From assembly GCA_011055475.1 (NCBI GenBank), contig DSDH01000636.1, forward strand, positions 1-13,109: DNA of 13,109 bases. The letters run 5' to 3'. Positions 6,684-13,109 of this stretch are shown in pieces (position 1 is the stretch's first letter; every line of letters starts with the position of its first letter). Position numbers and translations under genes: made by a program. Under the pieces are notes generated by a model. That model was not told the DNA's origin, searched no databases, and was given only the letters and a program-made list of their open reading frames with translations. Origin of the DNA: Phycisphaerales bacterium (lineage in GTDB: Bacteria > Planctomycetota > Phycisphaerae > Sedimentisphaerales > Anaerohalosphaeraceae).

Positions 6684-7445
6684 ATGACTGAATCATCGGA
6701 TACCTCCGGCGAGTATGTGAAGAAGTCGCTTGGCTCCAAGGCGCTGGCCTTGTTGATAGGAGCCTTGGGCCTCTACATATTGCTGAAGATATGGATTCCG
6801 ATGGCTGCCAACTGGCGACCGTTCGGTTTTTTTGACATCTTCTTTTTGTTTACGTTCCCCATACCCGTTACCCTCGTCGGAATCTACTTTTTGCATACCG
6901 CTGGCCATTTGTGGCGTGGACTTTCCTCCAAAGGGCTGCGTAAGGCGTCCGTGTGCCTGGCCTTTCTCCTCGCGGCAATGGCATTACTTTCGTTATCGCG
7001 GAGATTTCCTGACCGAAGCGATAGCGTCCGAACTCTGCTTATATTTCCGCCCGCAATGGCCCTTGGCGGCCTGTTCTATCTGGCTGTAAAACACTGCCTT
7101 TTCAAATGGTTCGCGCTGGCCGAGGTGATGGATTATGCCGCCCATCGAAGGGCTACGAAGGTCTATTTCGGTTTGTTGGCGTACGCATTGTGGACTGCCA
7201 TAGCAGTCACCATCGAACTGCTCCCAAGGGACCCCGACTATGAACACGTTCCGGCCAACGACTGGCTTGCAGGGCTGATTGTTTTGGGGTCCATACCCCT
7301 GGCGTTCGGGTGCTATCGACTGGGGTTGCGGTTCTTCTTGAGGCCGCCCCCGGAGACAGGCGGCAACAACGGCCCGCAGCCGGAAGCCGCGTCCGCCGAG
7401 CCAGGCCCGGCGGATGACAAGGGCGAGCTTCTCTGTGAGCTCTGA
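6684..7445 (+). CDS. six-helix integral membrane protein, unknown function
   Basis: The 253-residue product has no domain I recognise. Hydrophobic segments lie at about 18-40, 49-71, 88-105, 116-137, 159-180 and 194-218, consistent with six transmembrane helices. A polar N-terminus of 16 residues precedes them, and a Pro/Gly/Glu-rich tail (221-253) follows that is probably unstructured. Between helices 4 and 5 a soluble loop (about 138-158) carries HCLFKWFALAEVMDYAAHRR. The start at 6684 is supported by GGAGG at 6674-6678. The gap from the NYN gene is 146 bases and contains no clear promoter. Codon use is mixed, like the two genes upstream, so all three may share an origin different from the flanks. 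A transport role is possible but nothing in the sequence shows it. Confidence 0.7.
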   Translation: MTESSDTSGEYVKKSLGSKALALLIGALGLYILLKIWIPMAANWRPFGFFDIFFLFTFPIPVTLVGIYFLHTAGHLWRGLSSKGLRKASVCLAFLLAAMALLSLSRRFPDRSDSVRTLLIFPPAMALGGLFYLAVKHCLFKWFALAEVMDYAAHRRATKVYFGLLAYALWTAIAVTIELLPRDPDYEHVPANDWLAGLIVLGSIPLAFGCYRLGLRFFLRPPPETGGNNGPQPEAASAEPGPADDKGELLCEL

Positions 7446-7485
7446 GCGCTCTGTGGCAACCTCCATGACCGGATGCAATGAAGAA

Positions 7486-7514
7486 GCCACAGAGGCCACC
7501 GAGGACACAGAGAG
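7486..7514. repeat. CACAGAG-type dispersed intergenic repeat
   Basis: GCCACAGAGGCCACCGAGG followed by ACACAGAGAG sits just after the membrane protein gene in the convergent gap 7446-7691. It is a short ACAGAG-rich motif of the kind seen scattered between genes in many bacterial assemblies. That recognition is from general knowledge; only one copy lies in this window. Apart from this and the palindrome at 7572-7595, nothing else is recognisable in the gap. Confidence 0.4.
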
Positions 7515-7571
7515 AACGGACAACCTGGATTTCCGCCAGAGTCTGCCCCCGACTGGAATCCGGCCGGGCGG

Positions 7572-7595
7572 CATGGCCACGCTCGCGTGGCCATG
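7572..7595. repeat. perfect 10-bp inverted repeat at the convergent junction
   Basis: CATGGCCACG (7572-7581) and CGTGGCCATG (7586-7595) are exact reverse complements around the loop CTCG. It lies between two converging genes but has no T run on either strand, so it is not a standard intrinsic terminator. It could be a REP-like element, a bidirectional stop or a protein-binding palindrome. Confidence 0.65.
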
Positions 7596-7691
7596 GGCAA
7601 GCCATCCGGCCCTGGGCGATGCTCAGACCGCATGGGTTCTGGAGCAAAACCGAGCCATCCGGCAAATCCGGCCCGTGACAGGGCGCCGGCG

Positions 7692-8663
7692 TCAGGCCCG
7701 CCAGGGGCGCTGGCGTTGGCGGTGCTTATCGACCATGGCGCGGGCGATCTGGGCGTCCTCGGCGACCTGCCAGTCGAACATGCCCACGCAGACGAAGTCC
7801 GCCCCGCCCTTGAAGGCGTACTCAAACCCGCTCTGCGGCCGGATCGCCCCGGCGGCGAGCGTCTTGAACGCGATCCACGGCACGGTGACCGTCTTGAAGA
7901 ACTCGATCGTCTGCTCGGGCGTCATGGACCAGTAGTTGTCCGCGCCGTTCTCGATGACGTCGAGCTGCTGATCGGGCCGCCGCGCCGACCAGTAGTCCTG
8001 GTGGTGCAGCGTCTTGACGTAGAAGTCGGGCCTGTAGCCGCTGGTCTCGGCGGCGATGATCACGTCCAGCATGTGGGCCCCGATGCCCGCGGGCAGGCCC
8101 TGGCGCTTCACGTGGTCCACGATCTTCGCCAGCTTGTCCATCTGCCCGTCCCGCAGCCAGCGGTCGCCGATGACGCCCTGGATATAGACCGCCGAGGCGC
8201 CCCAGTCGATGGACCGCTGCACGTTGGTGAACAAATCGCCGGGCGTGGGGTGCCCCTCGGCGATCCATTGAATCCGGCCGCCGCGGTCCCAGTGCTTTTT
8301 GAAGATCTCCATCGGCTTGTCGCGCGGATCGGCGATGATCGTGTTGATGCCGTGGGCCTCGCACAGGGCGAGCGTCTCGAGCACCTTGGCCTCGGTGTTG
8401 TAGCGGCGCTGCAGCTCCGAGACGTAGCGCAGGTCGCGGGCGTGCGCCCAGCCGCTGATCAGGTTGCCGCCGGAGATGAGCCGGCTGACCGCGAGCGTGC
8501 CGATCCGGCCCATGGGCATGCCCTTGGCGCCCGGCGCCACGGGGGTCATCTTCGACCCCGCCGACCCGGCACTCGACGCCGCGGACGCCCCGGCCGCCAG
8601 CCCCAGGCCCGCACCCACGGCCACACCCTGCTTGATGAAATCGCGACGATCCACGTGTGACAT
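7692..8663 (-). CDS. Tat-exported TIM-barrel protein related to aldo/keto reductases
   Basis: The preferred product has 323 residues from the ATG at 8663-8661, backed by GGGAG eight bases upstream; a TTG at 8690 in the same frame would only add nine residues. Residues 4-35 are a twin-arginine signal (VDRRDFIKQG, then an Ala/Gly-rich core). The body begins GRIGTLAVSRLISGGN and VLETLALCEAHGINTIIADP, which matches the start of aldo/keto reductases (GRTGLKVSRL..GGN, VLETLDLAEEHGINTIDTA). Eight likely strands can be placed at about 61-66, 107-111, 131-136, 158-162, 191-196, 213-217, 264-268 and 289-293. The AKR catalytic Asp-Tyr-Lys-His set is not evident: IADPRD replaces the usual DTAxxYG. It may therefore be a non-redox relative or a xylose-isomerase-like barrel. 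The enzymatic role is unknown. It is followed by the convergent gap and has its own weak promoter. Confidence 0.78.
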   Translation of the reverse strand: MSHVDRRDFIKQGVAVGAGLGLAAGASAASSAGSAGSKMTPVAPGAKGMPMGRIGTLAVSRLISGGNLISGWAHARDLRYVSELQRRYNTEAKVLETLALCEAHGINTIIADPRDKPMEIFKKHWDRGGRIQWIAEGHPTPGDLFTNVQRSIDWGASAVYIQGVIGDRWLRDGQMDKLAKIVDHVKRQGLPAGIGAHMLDVIIAAETSGYRPDFYVKTLHHQDYWSARRPDQQLDVIENGADNYWSMTPEQTIEFFKTVTVPWIAFKTLAAGAIRPQSGFEYAFKGGADFVCVGMFDWQVAEDAQIARAMVDKHRQRQRPWRA

Positions 8664-8715
8664 GCCCGGCTCCCTTTCCCAAGACCGCAACGAACCTGCA
8701 TTTGTGACCCGTTAC

Positions 8716-8744
8716 AGCGTAGGCCGCCGCGGCGAAAAACGCAA
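8716..8744 (-). promoter_or_regulatory. weak promoter candidate for the Tat TIM-barrel gene
   Basis: On the minus strand TTGCGT (8744-8739) and TACGCT (8721-8716) are separated by 17 bases. The -35 matches four of six and the -10 three of six positions. It sits between the terminator of the upstream propeller gene and the ATG at 8663. Confidence 0.3.
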
Positions 8745-8767
8745 GCTCCCGGCGGACCGACGGTAAC

Positions 8768-8802
8768 AAAAAAAGGGCCGCGAATCCAAAGACCCGCGAC
8801 CC
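8768..8802 (-). terminator. intrinsic terminator of the propeller/dockerin gene
   Basis: On the minus strand a 12-bp stem, GGGTCGCGGGTC (8802-8791) with GATTCGCGGCCC (8786-8775), closes a TTTG loop. It includes three G-U pairs and no mismatch. Seven T follow directly (8774-8768). This is a textbook rho-independent terminator 28 bases beyond the stop of the gene at 8830. Confidence 0.92.
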
Positions 8803-8829
8803 CGGCACCTTCCTCCCGACGATGGACGC

Positions 8830-10311
8830 CTATTCAACGCCCATCAGGTAATTTTGACTGAAGATCACCCAGTCCAGCATGTCGATCACGCCGTCGGCGG
8901 GCATGCTGATATCCGCCGCCGGGTTCCAGTTCGCATCATCGCGCCGGCTGAGCCACGCGGCGTCAAACACGGCCAGGTCCTCGTCGTCCACGTCGCCGTC
9001 GGCGTCGAAGTCGCCGGCGTAGCTGCGGCCCGCAATAAGGTCGTCACTGTGCAGCCACTCCTCGAGCATGATGAGGTAATCGTCCATGTCCACGTCGCAG
9101 TCGCCGTCGGCGTCGGCCCGCAACGGGCAATGGAAGATCCGGAACGCCCCGCTCTGAACGGCGTCGCCCACGGCCGGCGTGACCCGCACGCGGCATGCGT
9201 CGCTGTTGCTCAGCGGCACGAACCAGTCATACTGCGTGATGCCGTTCGGGTCGGTCACGGTCGTCTCGGGCCGCGCCGGCGGGGACACCTCGTACCAGTT
9301 CGTGCCATCCAGCGTGTAATCGACGATCACCGTCCCAACGCCGCCGCCGACGGCCTGCCAGCGGATCGGCTGGACCGAACCCGTGGCGAAAATCTCCCCG
9401 CCGACGGGACTGAGCAGTTCCAGGTGCCCGAATTGCTCCAACGCCAGGGCATGATCCGTCCCGGCGGAGACCCTTACGAACGCGTTGCCCCCCGGAACCG
9501 ACATCACGCCGTCGGCGTTCCAGGCATACAGCGAGCCGTCCTTCTTGATGGCCACGCAGAAATTGCCGCCCGCGCTGATCGCCGTGTACCCGGCATCCTG
9601 GGGGGCGTTGGTCTCGAGGGCATCGTTGTTGCCCCAGACCGCGATCGAGCCGTCGGCGCGAAGGGCCATCGCGTGCTGCACAACCGCCACGCCCTCCCTG
9701 TACCCGCCGGCCGAGACCGCCACGAAGTCGTTGCCCACGGGCACATCGTCCTGCAGGTCGCCGCTCACGCGACCCCACACCTGCAACGAACCGTCGGACT
9801 TGATGGCCACATTAAACGACAAACCCGCATCGACGGCCTTGTAACCGGCTCCGAGCGGGCTGGTGCCCTCGCCATAGAAATTGGAGCCCACCGCCACGAT
9901 CGCCCCGCTGCTGCGCATGGCCACGCTGTGCCAGCCGCCGGCGCTGATCGCGACGTAGTCCGTCCCCGCGGGGAAGTTGAGCTGTCCTTCGATGTTGCGG
10001 CCGGCCCCCACGATGCTGCCATCGGCCTTGAGGGCCAGGCTGTGGAATTGCCCGGCGGCGACATCCTTATAATCCTCGCCGGTCGGGAGGTTCAGTTGGC
10101 CGTTGGTGTTGCTCCCCCAGCCATGGATCACCCCATCGCTGTCGACCGCCAGGCTGAACCCGGTGCCCGCGGCGATGGCCGTGAAGGTGTCCCCCTCCGG
10201 GGCCGTGCTCTCGCTGCCCCAGGGGTAGATCGTGCCCGCCGGTGCCGACAGACCCAACATCAGGATACAACCAGCCACCAGCAGCGGAATGAATGATCGC
10301 GTGCTATTCAT
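8830..10311 (-). CDS. secreted seven-repeat RCC1/BLIP-II-like propeller with dockerin-like C-terminus
   Basis: The preferred 493-residue form starts at ATG 10311-10309, preceded by AAGGAAAGG; an upstream start would add 15 residues that do not look like part of a signal peptide. Residues 1-25 are a signal peptide. VAGC at 12-15 resembles a lipobox, but hydrophobic sequence continues beyond it, so signal peptidase I after SAPA is more likely. Seven repeats of the SAGxxHSLALKADGSIxxWG type follow (about 45-300), mostly 38 residues apart, with a short insert in the fifth (REGVAVVQ). The period fits BLIP-II-like propellers better than the longer RCC1 repeats. The PWGS at the N-terminus may close the ring. 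An Ig-like domain follows (about 300-395, IRWQAVGG, YTLDGTNWYEV). The end has three EF-hand-like segments (DADGDCDVDMDDY, DFDADGDVDDEDL, ISMPADGVIDMLDW), as in planctomycetal dockerin-like tails. A binding or scaffolding role is likely; partner unknown. Confidence 0.85.
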   Translation of the reverse strand: MNSTRSFIPLLVAGCILMLGLSAPAGTIYPWGSESTAPEGDTFTAIAAGTGFSLAVDSDGVIHGWGSNTNGQLNLPTGEDYKDVAAGQFHSLALKADGSIVGAGRNIEGQLNFPAGTDYVAISAGGWHSVAMRSSGAIVAVGSNFYGEGTSPLGAGYKAVDAGLSFNVAIKSDGSLQVWGRVSGDLQDDVPVGNDFVAVSAGGYREGVAVVQHAMALRADGSIAVWGNNDALETNAPQDAGYTAISAGGNFCVAIKKDGSLYAWNADGVMSVPGGNAFVRVSAGTDHALALEQFGHLELLSPVGGEIFATGSVQPIRWQAVGGGVGTVIVDYTLDGTNWYEVSPPARPETTVTDPNGITQYDWFVPLSNSDACRVRVTPAVGDAVQSGAFRIFHCPLRADADGDCDVDMDDYLIMLEEWLHSDDLIAGRSYAGDFDADGDVDDEDLAVFDAAWLSRRDDANWNPAADISMPADGVIDMLDWVIFSQNYLMGVE

Positions 10312-10473
10312 CTGCCAACCTTTCCTTGCGTGTGCAACGTAGACAATTCCCCTCACCCACCGGCGGGCGACAGGCCGCCTGCGCCGGGACCATCGGCGTT
10401 GGACCAGTGCATTCGAGGCCGGACGTGAACCGGAAAGGCTGCAACGGGACCGTCACCACTCCTCTGCACACCT
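10312..10473 (-). promoter_or_regulatory. long, potentially structured 5' leader of the propeller gene
   Basis: If transcription starts about seven bases after the -10 at 10485-10480, the leader is about 160 bases. Its first bases, GTGTGCA (10471-10465), are complementary to TGCACAC (10336-10330), which lies just before the ribosome-binding site. Inside are CGCCG/CGGCG and CAGG/CCTG hairpins. The layout, a closing stem beside the Shine-Dalgarno sequence, resembles a cis-regulatory RNA, but it matches no riboswitch I know. A 7-bp match could arise by chance over this length. Confidence 0.35.
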
Positions 10474-10479
10474 TGCCCT

Positions 10480-10508
10480 AATTTACCGCAATCGGCCCTG
10501 AAAGTCAA
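10480..10508 (-). promoter_or_regulatory. sigma-70-type promoter of the propeller gene
   Basis: On the minus strand TTGACT (10508-10503) and TAAATT (10485-10480) are exactly 17 bases apart. The -35 matches five and the -10 four of six positions, in a locally AT-richer stretch. It lies in the 363-base gap 10312-10674, which otherwise holds the leader and no gene. Confidence 0.6.
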
Positions 10509-10656
10509 CCCAAACTCACAGTTTCGGCACATTTGGCGGCCCCAGGGCCCGGATTTGCGACCGGAGCCCTGAACCATGGCCTCGCGCCTCCAGACGACGA
10601 CCTGTCCCCGCGGTGGGAATATGGGCAATCCCGGCTGTCGGCAGGCGGCCAGAAGC

Positions 10657-10675
10657 GCCCTCCCTGCCGGAGGGC
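10657..10675 (-). terminator. hairpin at the stop of the GH-A gene, no T run
   Basis: GCCCTCC (10657-10663) and GGAGGGC (10669-10675) form a perfect 7-bp stem with a 5-base loop, overlapping the stop codon at 10677-10675. No T tract follows on the minus strand, so it would be at most a factor-assisted terminator or an mRNA-stabilising end. Confidence 0.3.
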
Positions 10676-11913
10676 TATTCGCCGACCAGCAGGTACTGCG
10701 GATTGGGCCGGGCCTCGATACGCAGGCACTGCGTCCAGGAGGTCTCCCGCCGCCCGCCCAGCATGTCCACAACCACGGCCCGGCCCGCCTGGACCGGCAG
10801 CGTCACCTCGTGGGCCTCGCCCGTCGTCCACACGGCGATCGCCTGCCTGTCGCCCTTGACGAATTGCAGGGCGAAATCCGCCGGATTCGCCAAATCCAGC
10901 CGTTTATCGAACGAAAAGCCCCCCAGCGTCTCGGTCAGGACCTTGGCCGCCTCGTAGGCCGTTTTCGGCCGCAGATCGTGCTCCACGGTGCCGAAGTTGT
11001 GCTCCCTTTCCTGCGGATCGGTCCCATCGTTTTTCCAGTCATACCAGATGTTCACGGCCACGCGCTGGGACAGGTTGGTCAGGTACATCCGCGCCAGGTA
11101 GCGGGCCTGCTGCTCGTCGGTCAGCGGTCTCTTGTCCCAGTTGACGTTCGAGTAGCCCCACTCGCCTGAGATGATGGGCACCTTCTTGTCGGGGGCATAC
11201 TGCTTGATGAGCCTGCGGAGCCGCTCGTAGTCCGCAATCACCGTCTCGGGCGCTTGGGGCCGATACGGATGCACGGAGACGACGTCGATCCACTCCAGAA
11301 GGCCTTCTTTGAAGCACGCCTCCAACCAGTCCATGGGGATGCCCGACGTCGCCGGGGCCACGACCAGCCCGGAGGGGTCCGCCGCCCGGATCTGCGGGGC
11401 GGCCTGCCGCACGAGGGCACAATAGTCCTCCACGCTGGGCTGGGGACGCCAGAACTGCTGAATGTTCGGCTCGTTCCAGATCTCCCACAGGATACCGTGT
11501 CCACGGTAGCGGTTCGCCGCCGCCTCGGCAAACGCCGCAAAGGCCGCCCTCCCCTCGGGCGTCCGCACCGAACGGTCCTCCTCGTAGAGCCGGTTGCTGT
11601 AATCGAGAATGTAAAGGATGCGAATCCCGCGGTCCACGCACCCCTTCGTCAGGTCATCGTAGCCGGCCCGGTCGAAGCCATAGACGCCCTTTTGCCGCTC
11701 CACGCCACCCCAAGCCAGGTCCATACGGATGAACCGCAGGCCCGCCTGCCGGATCAGGTCCAGGTCCCGTGGTTGGCCCGTGAAGTGAATGTTCACGCCC
11801 AGCCCATCGGGAATGACCAGATTGGGCAGGGGCTCGGCCCCGAACGCAGGCCCCAACCCGCATCCAACGACGACCAAAAACAGCAAGCTACATCCGAGAG
11901 TGCAGGTCTTCAT
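10675..11913 (-). CDS. secreted clan GH-A glycoside hydrolase (GH39/GH5-like)
   Basis: This 412-residue protein is a retaining (beta/alpha)8 glycosidase. Residues 1-26 are an export signal; VVGC at 15-18 fits a lipobox with Cys18, though cleavage near AFGA is also possible. The barrel spans about 31-332: IRMDLAWGGVE near strand 2, WEIWNEPN with Glu148 as acid/base, VVSVHPY (211-217), PIISGEWGYS with Glu251 as nucleophile, and VNIWYDWKND (287-296). The spacing of the two glutamates, about 100 residues, is normal for clan GH-A. A small C-terminal beta domain (about 333-412: AIAVWTTGEAHEVTLPV) follows, as in GH39-type and related enzymes. The exact family and substrate cannot be fixed by eye; xylosidase-, glucosidase- and mannanase-like activities are all possible. 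The start has AAAGGA upstream and its own promoter, so it is transcribed alone. Codon use is GC-rich like the other secreted genes. Confidence 0.87.
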   Translation of the reverse strand: MKTCTLGCSLLFLVVVGCGLGPAFGAEPLPNLVIPDGLGVNIHFTGQPRDLDLIRQAGLRFIRMDLAWGGVERQKGVYGFDRAGYDDLTKGCVDRGIRILYILDYSNRLYEEDRSVRTPEGRAAFAAFAEAAANRYRGHGILWEIWNEPNIQQFWRPQPSVEDYCALVRQAAPQIRAADPSGLVVAPATSGIPMDWLEACFKEGLLEWIDVVSVHPYRPQAPETVIADYERLRRLIKQYAPDKKVPIISGEWGYSNVNWDKRPLTDEQQARYLARMYLTNLSQRVAVNIWYDWKNDGTDPQEREHNFGTVEHDLRPKTAYEAAKVLTETLGGFSFDKRLDLANPADFALQFVKGDRQAIAVWTTGEAHEVTLPVQAGRAVVVDMLGGRRETSWTQCLRIEARPNPQYLLVGE

Positions 11914-11952
11914 GGGTCGATCCTTTCTGAAAGTCCAGGAATCAGCCCATGT

Positions 11953-11981
11953 ATTGTCCCCTCAGGCGGCGGCCTTGTCAA
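11953..11981 (-). promoter_or_regulatory. sigma-70-type promoter of the GH-A gene
   Basis: On the minus strand a perfect TTGACA (11981-11976) is 17 bases from GACAAT (11958-11953), a four-of-six -10. The expected transcript start near 11946 leaves a leader of about 33 bases before the ATG at 11913. It fills most of the 110-base gap to the next gene. Confidence 0.6.
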
Positions 11982-12023
11982 CACGGCCACGGCGCCGACG
12001 GGTCTCGACCACGTCTGTCTCAA

Positions 12024-13109
12024 TCAGGGAGCGGCCAAGATCGCCAATTCCACGCTCCCGACAAGATAGCTTCCACCATCGGTCTGCTGCCGAACCTCCA
12101 ACGTGTACGAACCCGGCTCGAACGGCCCCAGCAGCGCCCGCACGGGGTATTCGCAGATGCAGTCACACGGGGCATCGGGAATCTCAAGTTCCAGCAGGTG
12201 GATGGTCCGGCCCTCGATGTCCATCACCAGTTCCATCCGCTCGGCACAGCAGTTGGCCGGCACGCGATCCTCGAAATACACGTACCGGCCCCGCACTTCG
12301 ACTCGGAATCGGGGTTCATCGTCCGGCTCTTGCGGCGCGCCGTCACAGCCGTTCCATCGGGCCTCCAGCCGGGGCTCACCGGCGCCGATAAGCCAACACT
12401 CAGCGAAAACCCGCACATCGGCGAGCGTCACGCGGCCATCCCAGTCCAGGTCCGCCCCGCCACACTCGATGCACCAATCCCGCAGATGCCACCCGGCGAG
12501 CACCGCGAAGTCGTCCAGTTGCACGTCGCAATCCACGTCCAGATCGCCCGGCAGCCGCACCGGGCCCACGTGCAGGGCATCAAGCCCGAAGTCGGCCAAG
12601 TCCTCCAGGGGCCCGAACTCCCGCACAAGATCGAGATTGCGCATCACGATCCGCCCTCGGTCGCTGAGCAGGTCCCCCTCGCCCACGTGCCCCAGTCGGG
12701 CGTCGGTGAAGCTCTCCTCCACGCTGAACCAGACCTCCCCGTGCGGCCATACGAACACCGCATCCAGCCCGAAATCCTTGGGCCTCGCGTCGATGGGCTC
12801 AAAGCCCGCCATCAACTCGGCGTTGGTCCGATAAACCGTGCCGTCGCTGCACAGCAAATCCCCGTGGCCGATCGTTTTCCCCAGCCGCTCCGAGAAGAAA
12901 TCCTCCTCCACGCTGAACCAGAACCGCCCCGCCGCACCGGCGCCGTCGGCGCCGGTGTCTTGGGCGACGGCGTCCAGGCCGAAGTCCGGCGCCGGCGGCA
13001 TGGGCTCAAACGGCCCGATCAGATTGCCATACCCCAACACCACCCAGCCGGCGTCACTGAGCAGATCACCCGCGTGCAGAAGTCCCAGCGTCTCGCTGAA
13101 GATATCCTG
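12024..13109 (-). CDS. GDLLS/FGLDA repeat protein with dockerin-like and Cys-rich C-terminal domains, 5' end outside window
   Basis: The frame is open to the right edge, so only the last 361 residues are seen; the GTG at 13043 is internal to the frame and not a likely start. Three copies of a roughly 60-residue unit come first (13109-12924, 12923-12732, 12731-12564). The pattern is a WFSVEExF.....LG start, then GDLLSDxG, then N..L...F.P, then DFGLDA. Such units recur in secreted planctomycetal proteins of unknown function (from memory, no search). A dockerin-like pair of calcium loops follows (12551-12387: DLDVDCDVQLDDFAVLAG and DLDWDGRVTLADVRVFAECW). The last 117 residues (12377-12027) form a separate domain with CC at 266-267 and CDCIC at 293-297 (numbered from the GTG) and ending PGSYTLEV. 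The role is unknown; a secreted structural or binding protein is likely. A signal peptide should lie outside the window. Confidence 0.75.
   Translation of the reverse strand, partial: QDIFSETLGLLHAGDLLSDAGWVVLGYGNLIGPFEPMPPAPDFGLDAVAQDTGADGAGAAGRFWFSVEEDFFSERLGKTIGHGDLLCSDGTVYRTNAELMAGFEPIDARPKDFGLDAVFVWPHGEVWFSVEESFTDARLGHVGEGDLLSDRGRIVMRNLDLVREFGPLEDLADFGLDALHVGPVRLPGDLDVDCDVQLDDFAVLAGWHLRDWCIECGGADLDWDGRVTLADVRVFAECWLIGAGEPRLEARWNGCDGAPQEPDDEPRFRVEVRGRYVYFEDRVPANCCAERMELVMDIEGRTIHLLELEIPDAPCDCICEYPVRALLGPFEPGSYTLEVRQQTDGGSYLVGSVELAILAAP

Noticed and set aside
7587..10296. 357- and 480-codon plus-strand frames opposite the TIM-barrel and propeller genes
   Set aside because: Shadows in His/Arg/Val-rich composition; the minus-strand frames have signal peptides, ribosome sites, repeats and a terminator.
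10312..10473. Known riboswitch (cobalamin, c-di-GMP, TPP and similar) in the propeller leader
   Set aside because: None of the conserved core motifs of these classes could be found.
1..13109. CRISPR array, toxin-antitoxin pair, restriction-modification or phage-defence island
   Set aside because: No regular spacer array and no recognisable partner genes; one broken NYN gene alone is not evidence of a defence system.

Overview
The window reads as GC-rich chromosomal DNA from a member of the Planctomycetota, probably near the Phycisphaerae. This is inferred from the gene types, not from a marker gene. The pointers are a Tat-exported formylglycine sulfatase, an NPCBM-carrying clan GH-D glycosidase, secreted proteins ending in dockerin-like EF-hands, and a roughly 60-residue GDLLS/FGLDA repeat protein. 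No rRNA, tRNA or CRISPR array was seen.

Layout. (1) Positions 1-693 hold the possible first codons of an IS66-type transposase running off the left edge, then about 600 bases of repeats. (2) Positions 694-4981, plus strand: a Tat sulfatase, a coding-like orphan tail, then a Sec-secreted NPCBM-GH36-like alpha-galactosidase. (3) Positions 5177-7445, plus strand: three small genes of visibly lower GC and mixed codon use (zinc-ribbon/PH membrane protein, NYN-domain protein broken by a frameshift, six-helix membrane protein), which looks like an accessory insert. (4) Positions 7446-7691: convergent junction holding dispersed-repeat sequence and a perfect palindrome. (5) Positions 7692-13109, minus strand: a Tat-exported TIM-barrel protein related to aldo/keto reductases; a secreted seven-repeat RCC1/BLIP-II-like propeller with a dockerin-like tail; a secreted clan GH-A glycosidase; and the C-terminal part of the repeat/dockerin protein, cut by the right edge.

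How the genes may work together. Nearly everything outside the low-GC insert is exported. Desulfation (sulfatase), removal of alpha-galactosyl groups (GH36-like) and cleavage of a backbone or side chain (GH-A enzyme) would suit use of a sulfated galactose-containing polysaccharide. The propeller and repeat proteins could be surface or extracellular proteins. No transporter, SusC/D pair, anti-sigma factor or sulfatase-maturing enzyme is present, so this is not a classical PUL. The large intergenic gaps and separate promoter candidates argue for single-gene transcription units rather than one operon.

The items most worth a second look are the repeat/dockerin/Cys-rich protein at the right edge, the propeller gene with its strong promoter, approximately 160-nt leader and intrinsic terminator, the frameshifted NYN gene with tandem hairpins upstream, and the orphan coding tail behind the sulfatase. 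No clear new multi-gene system is demonstrated.
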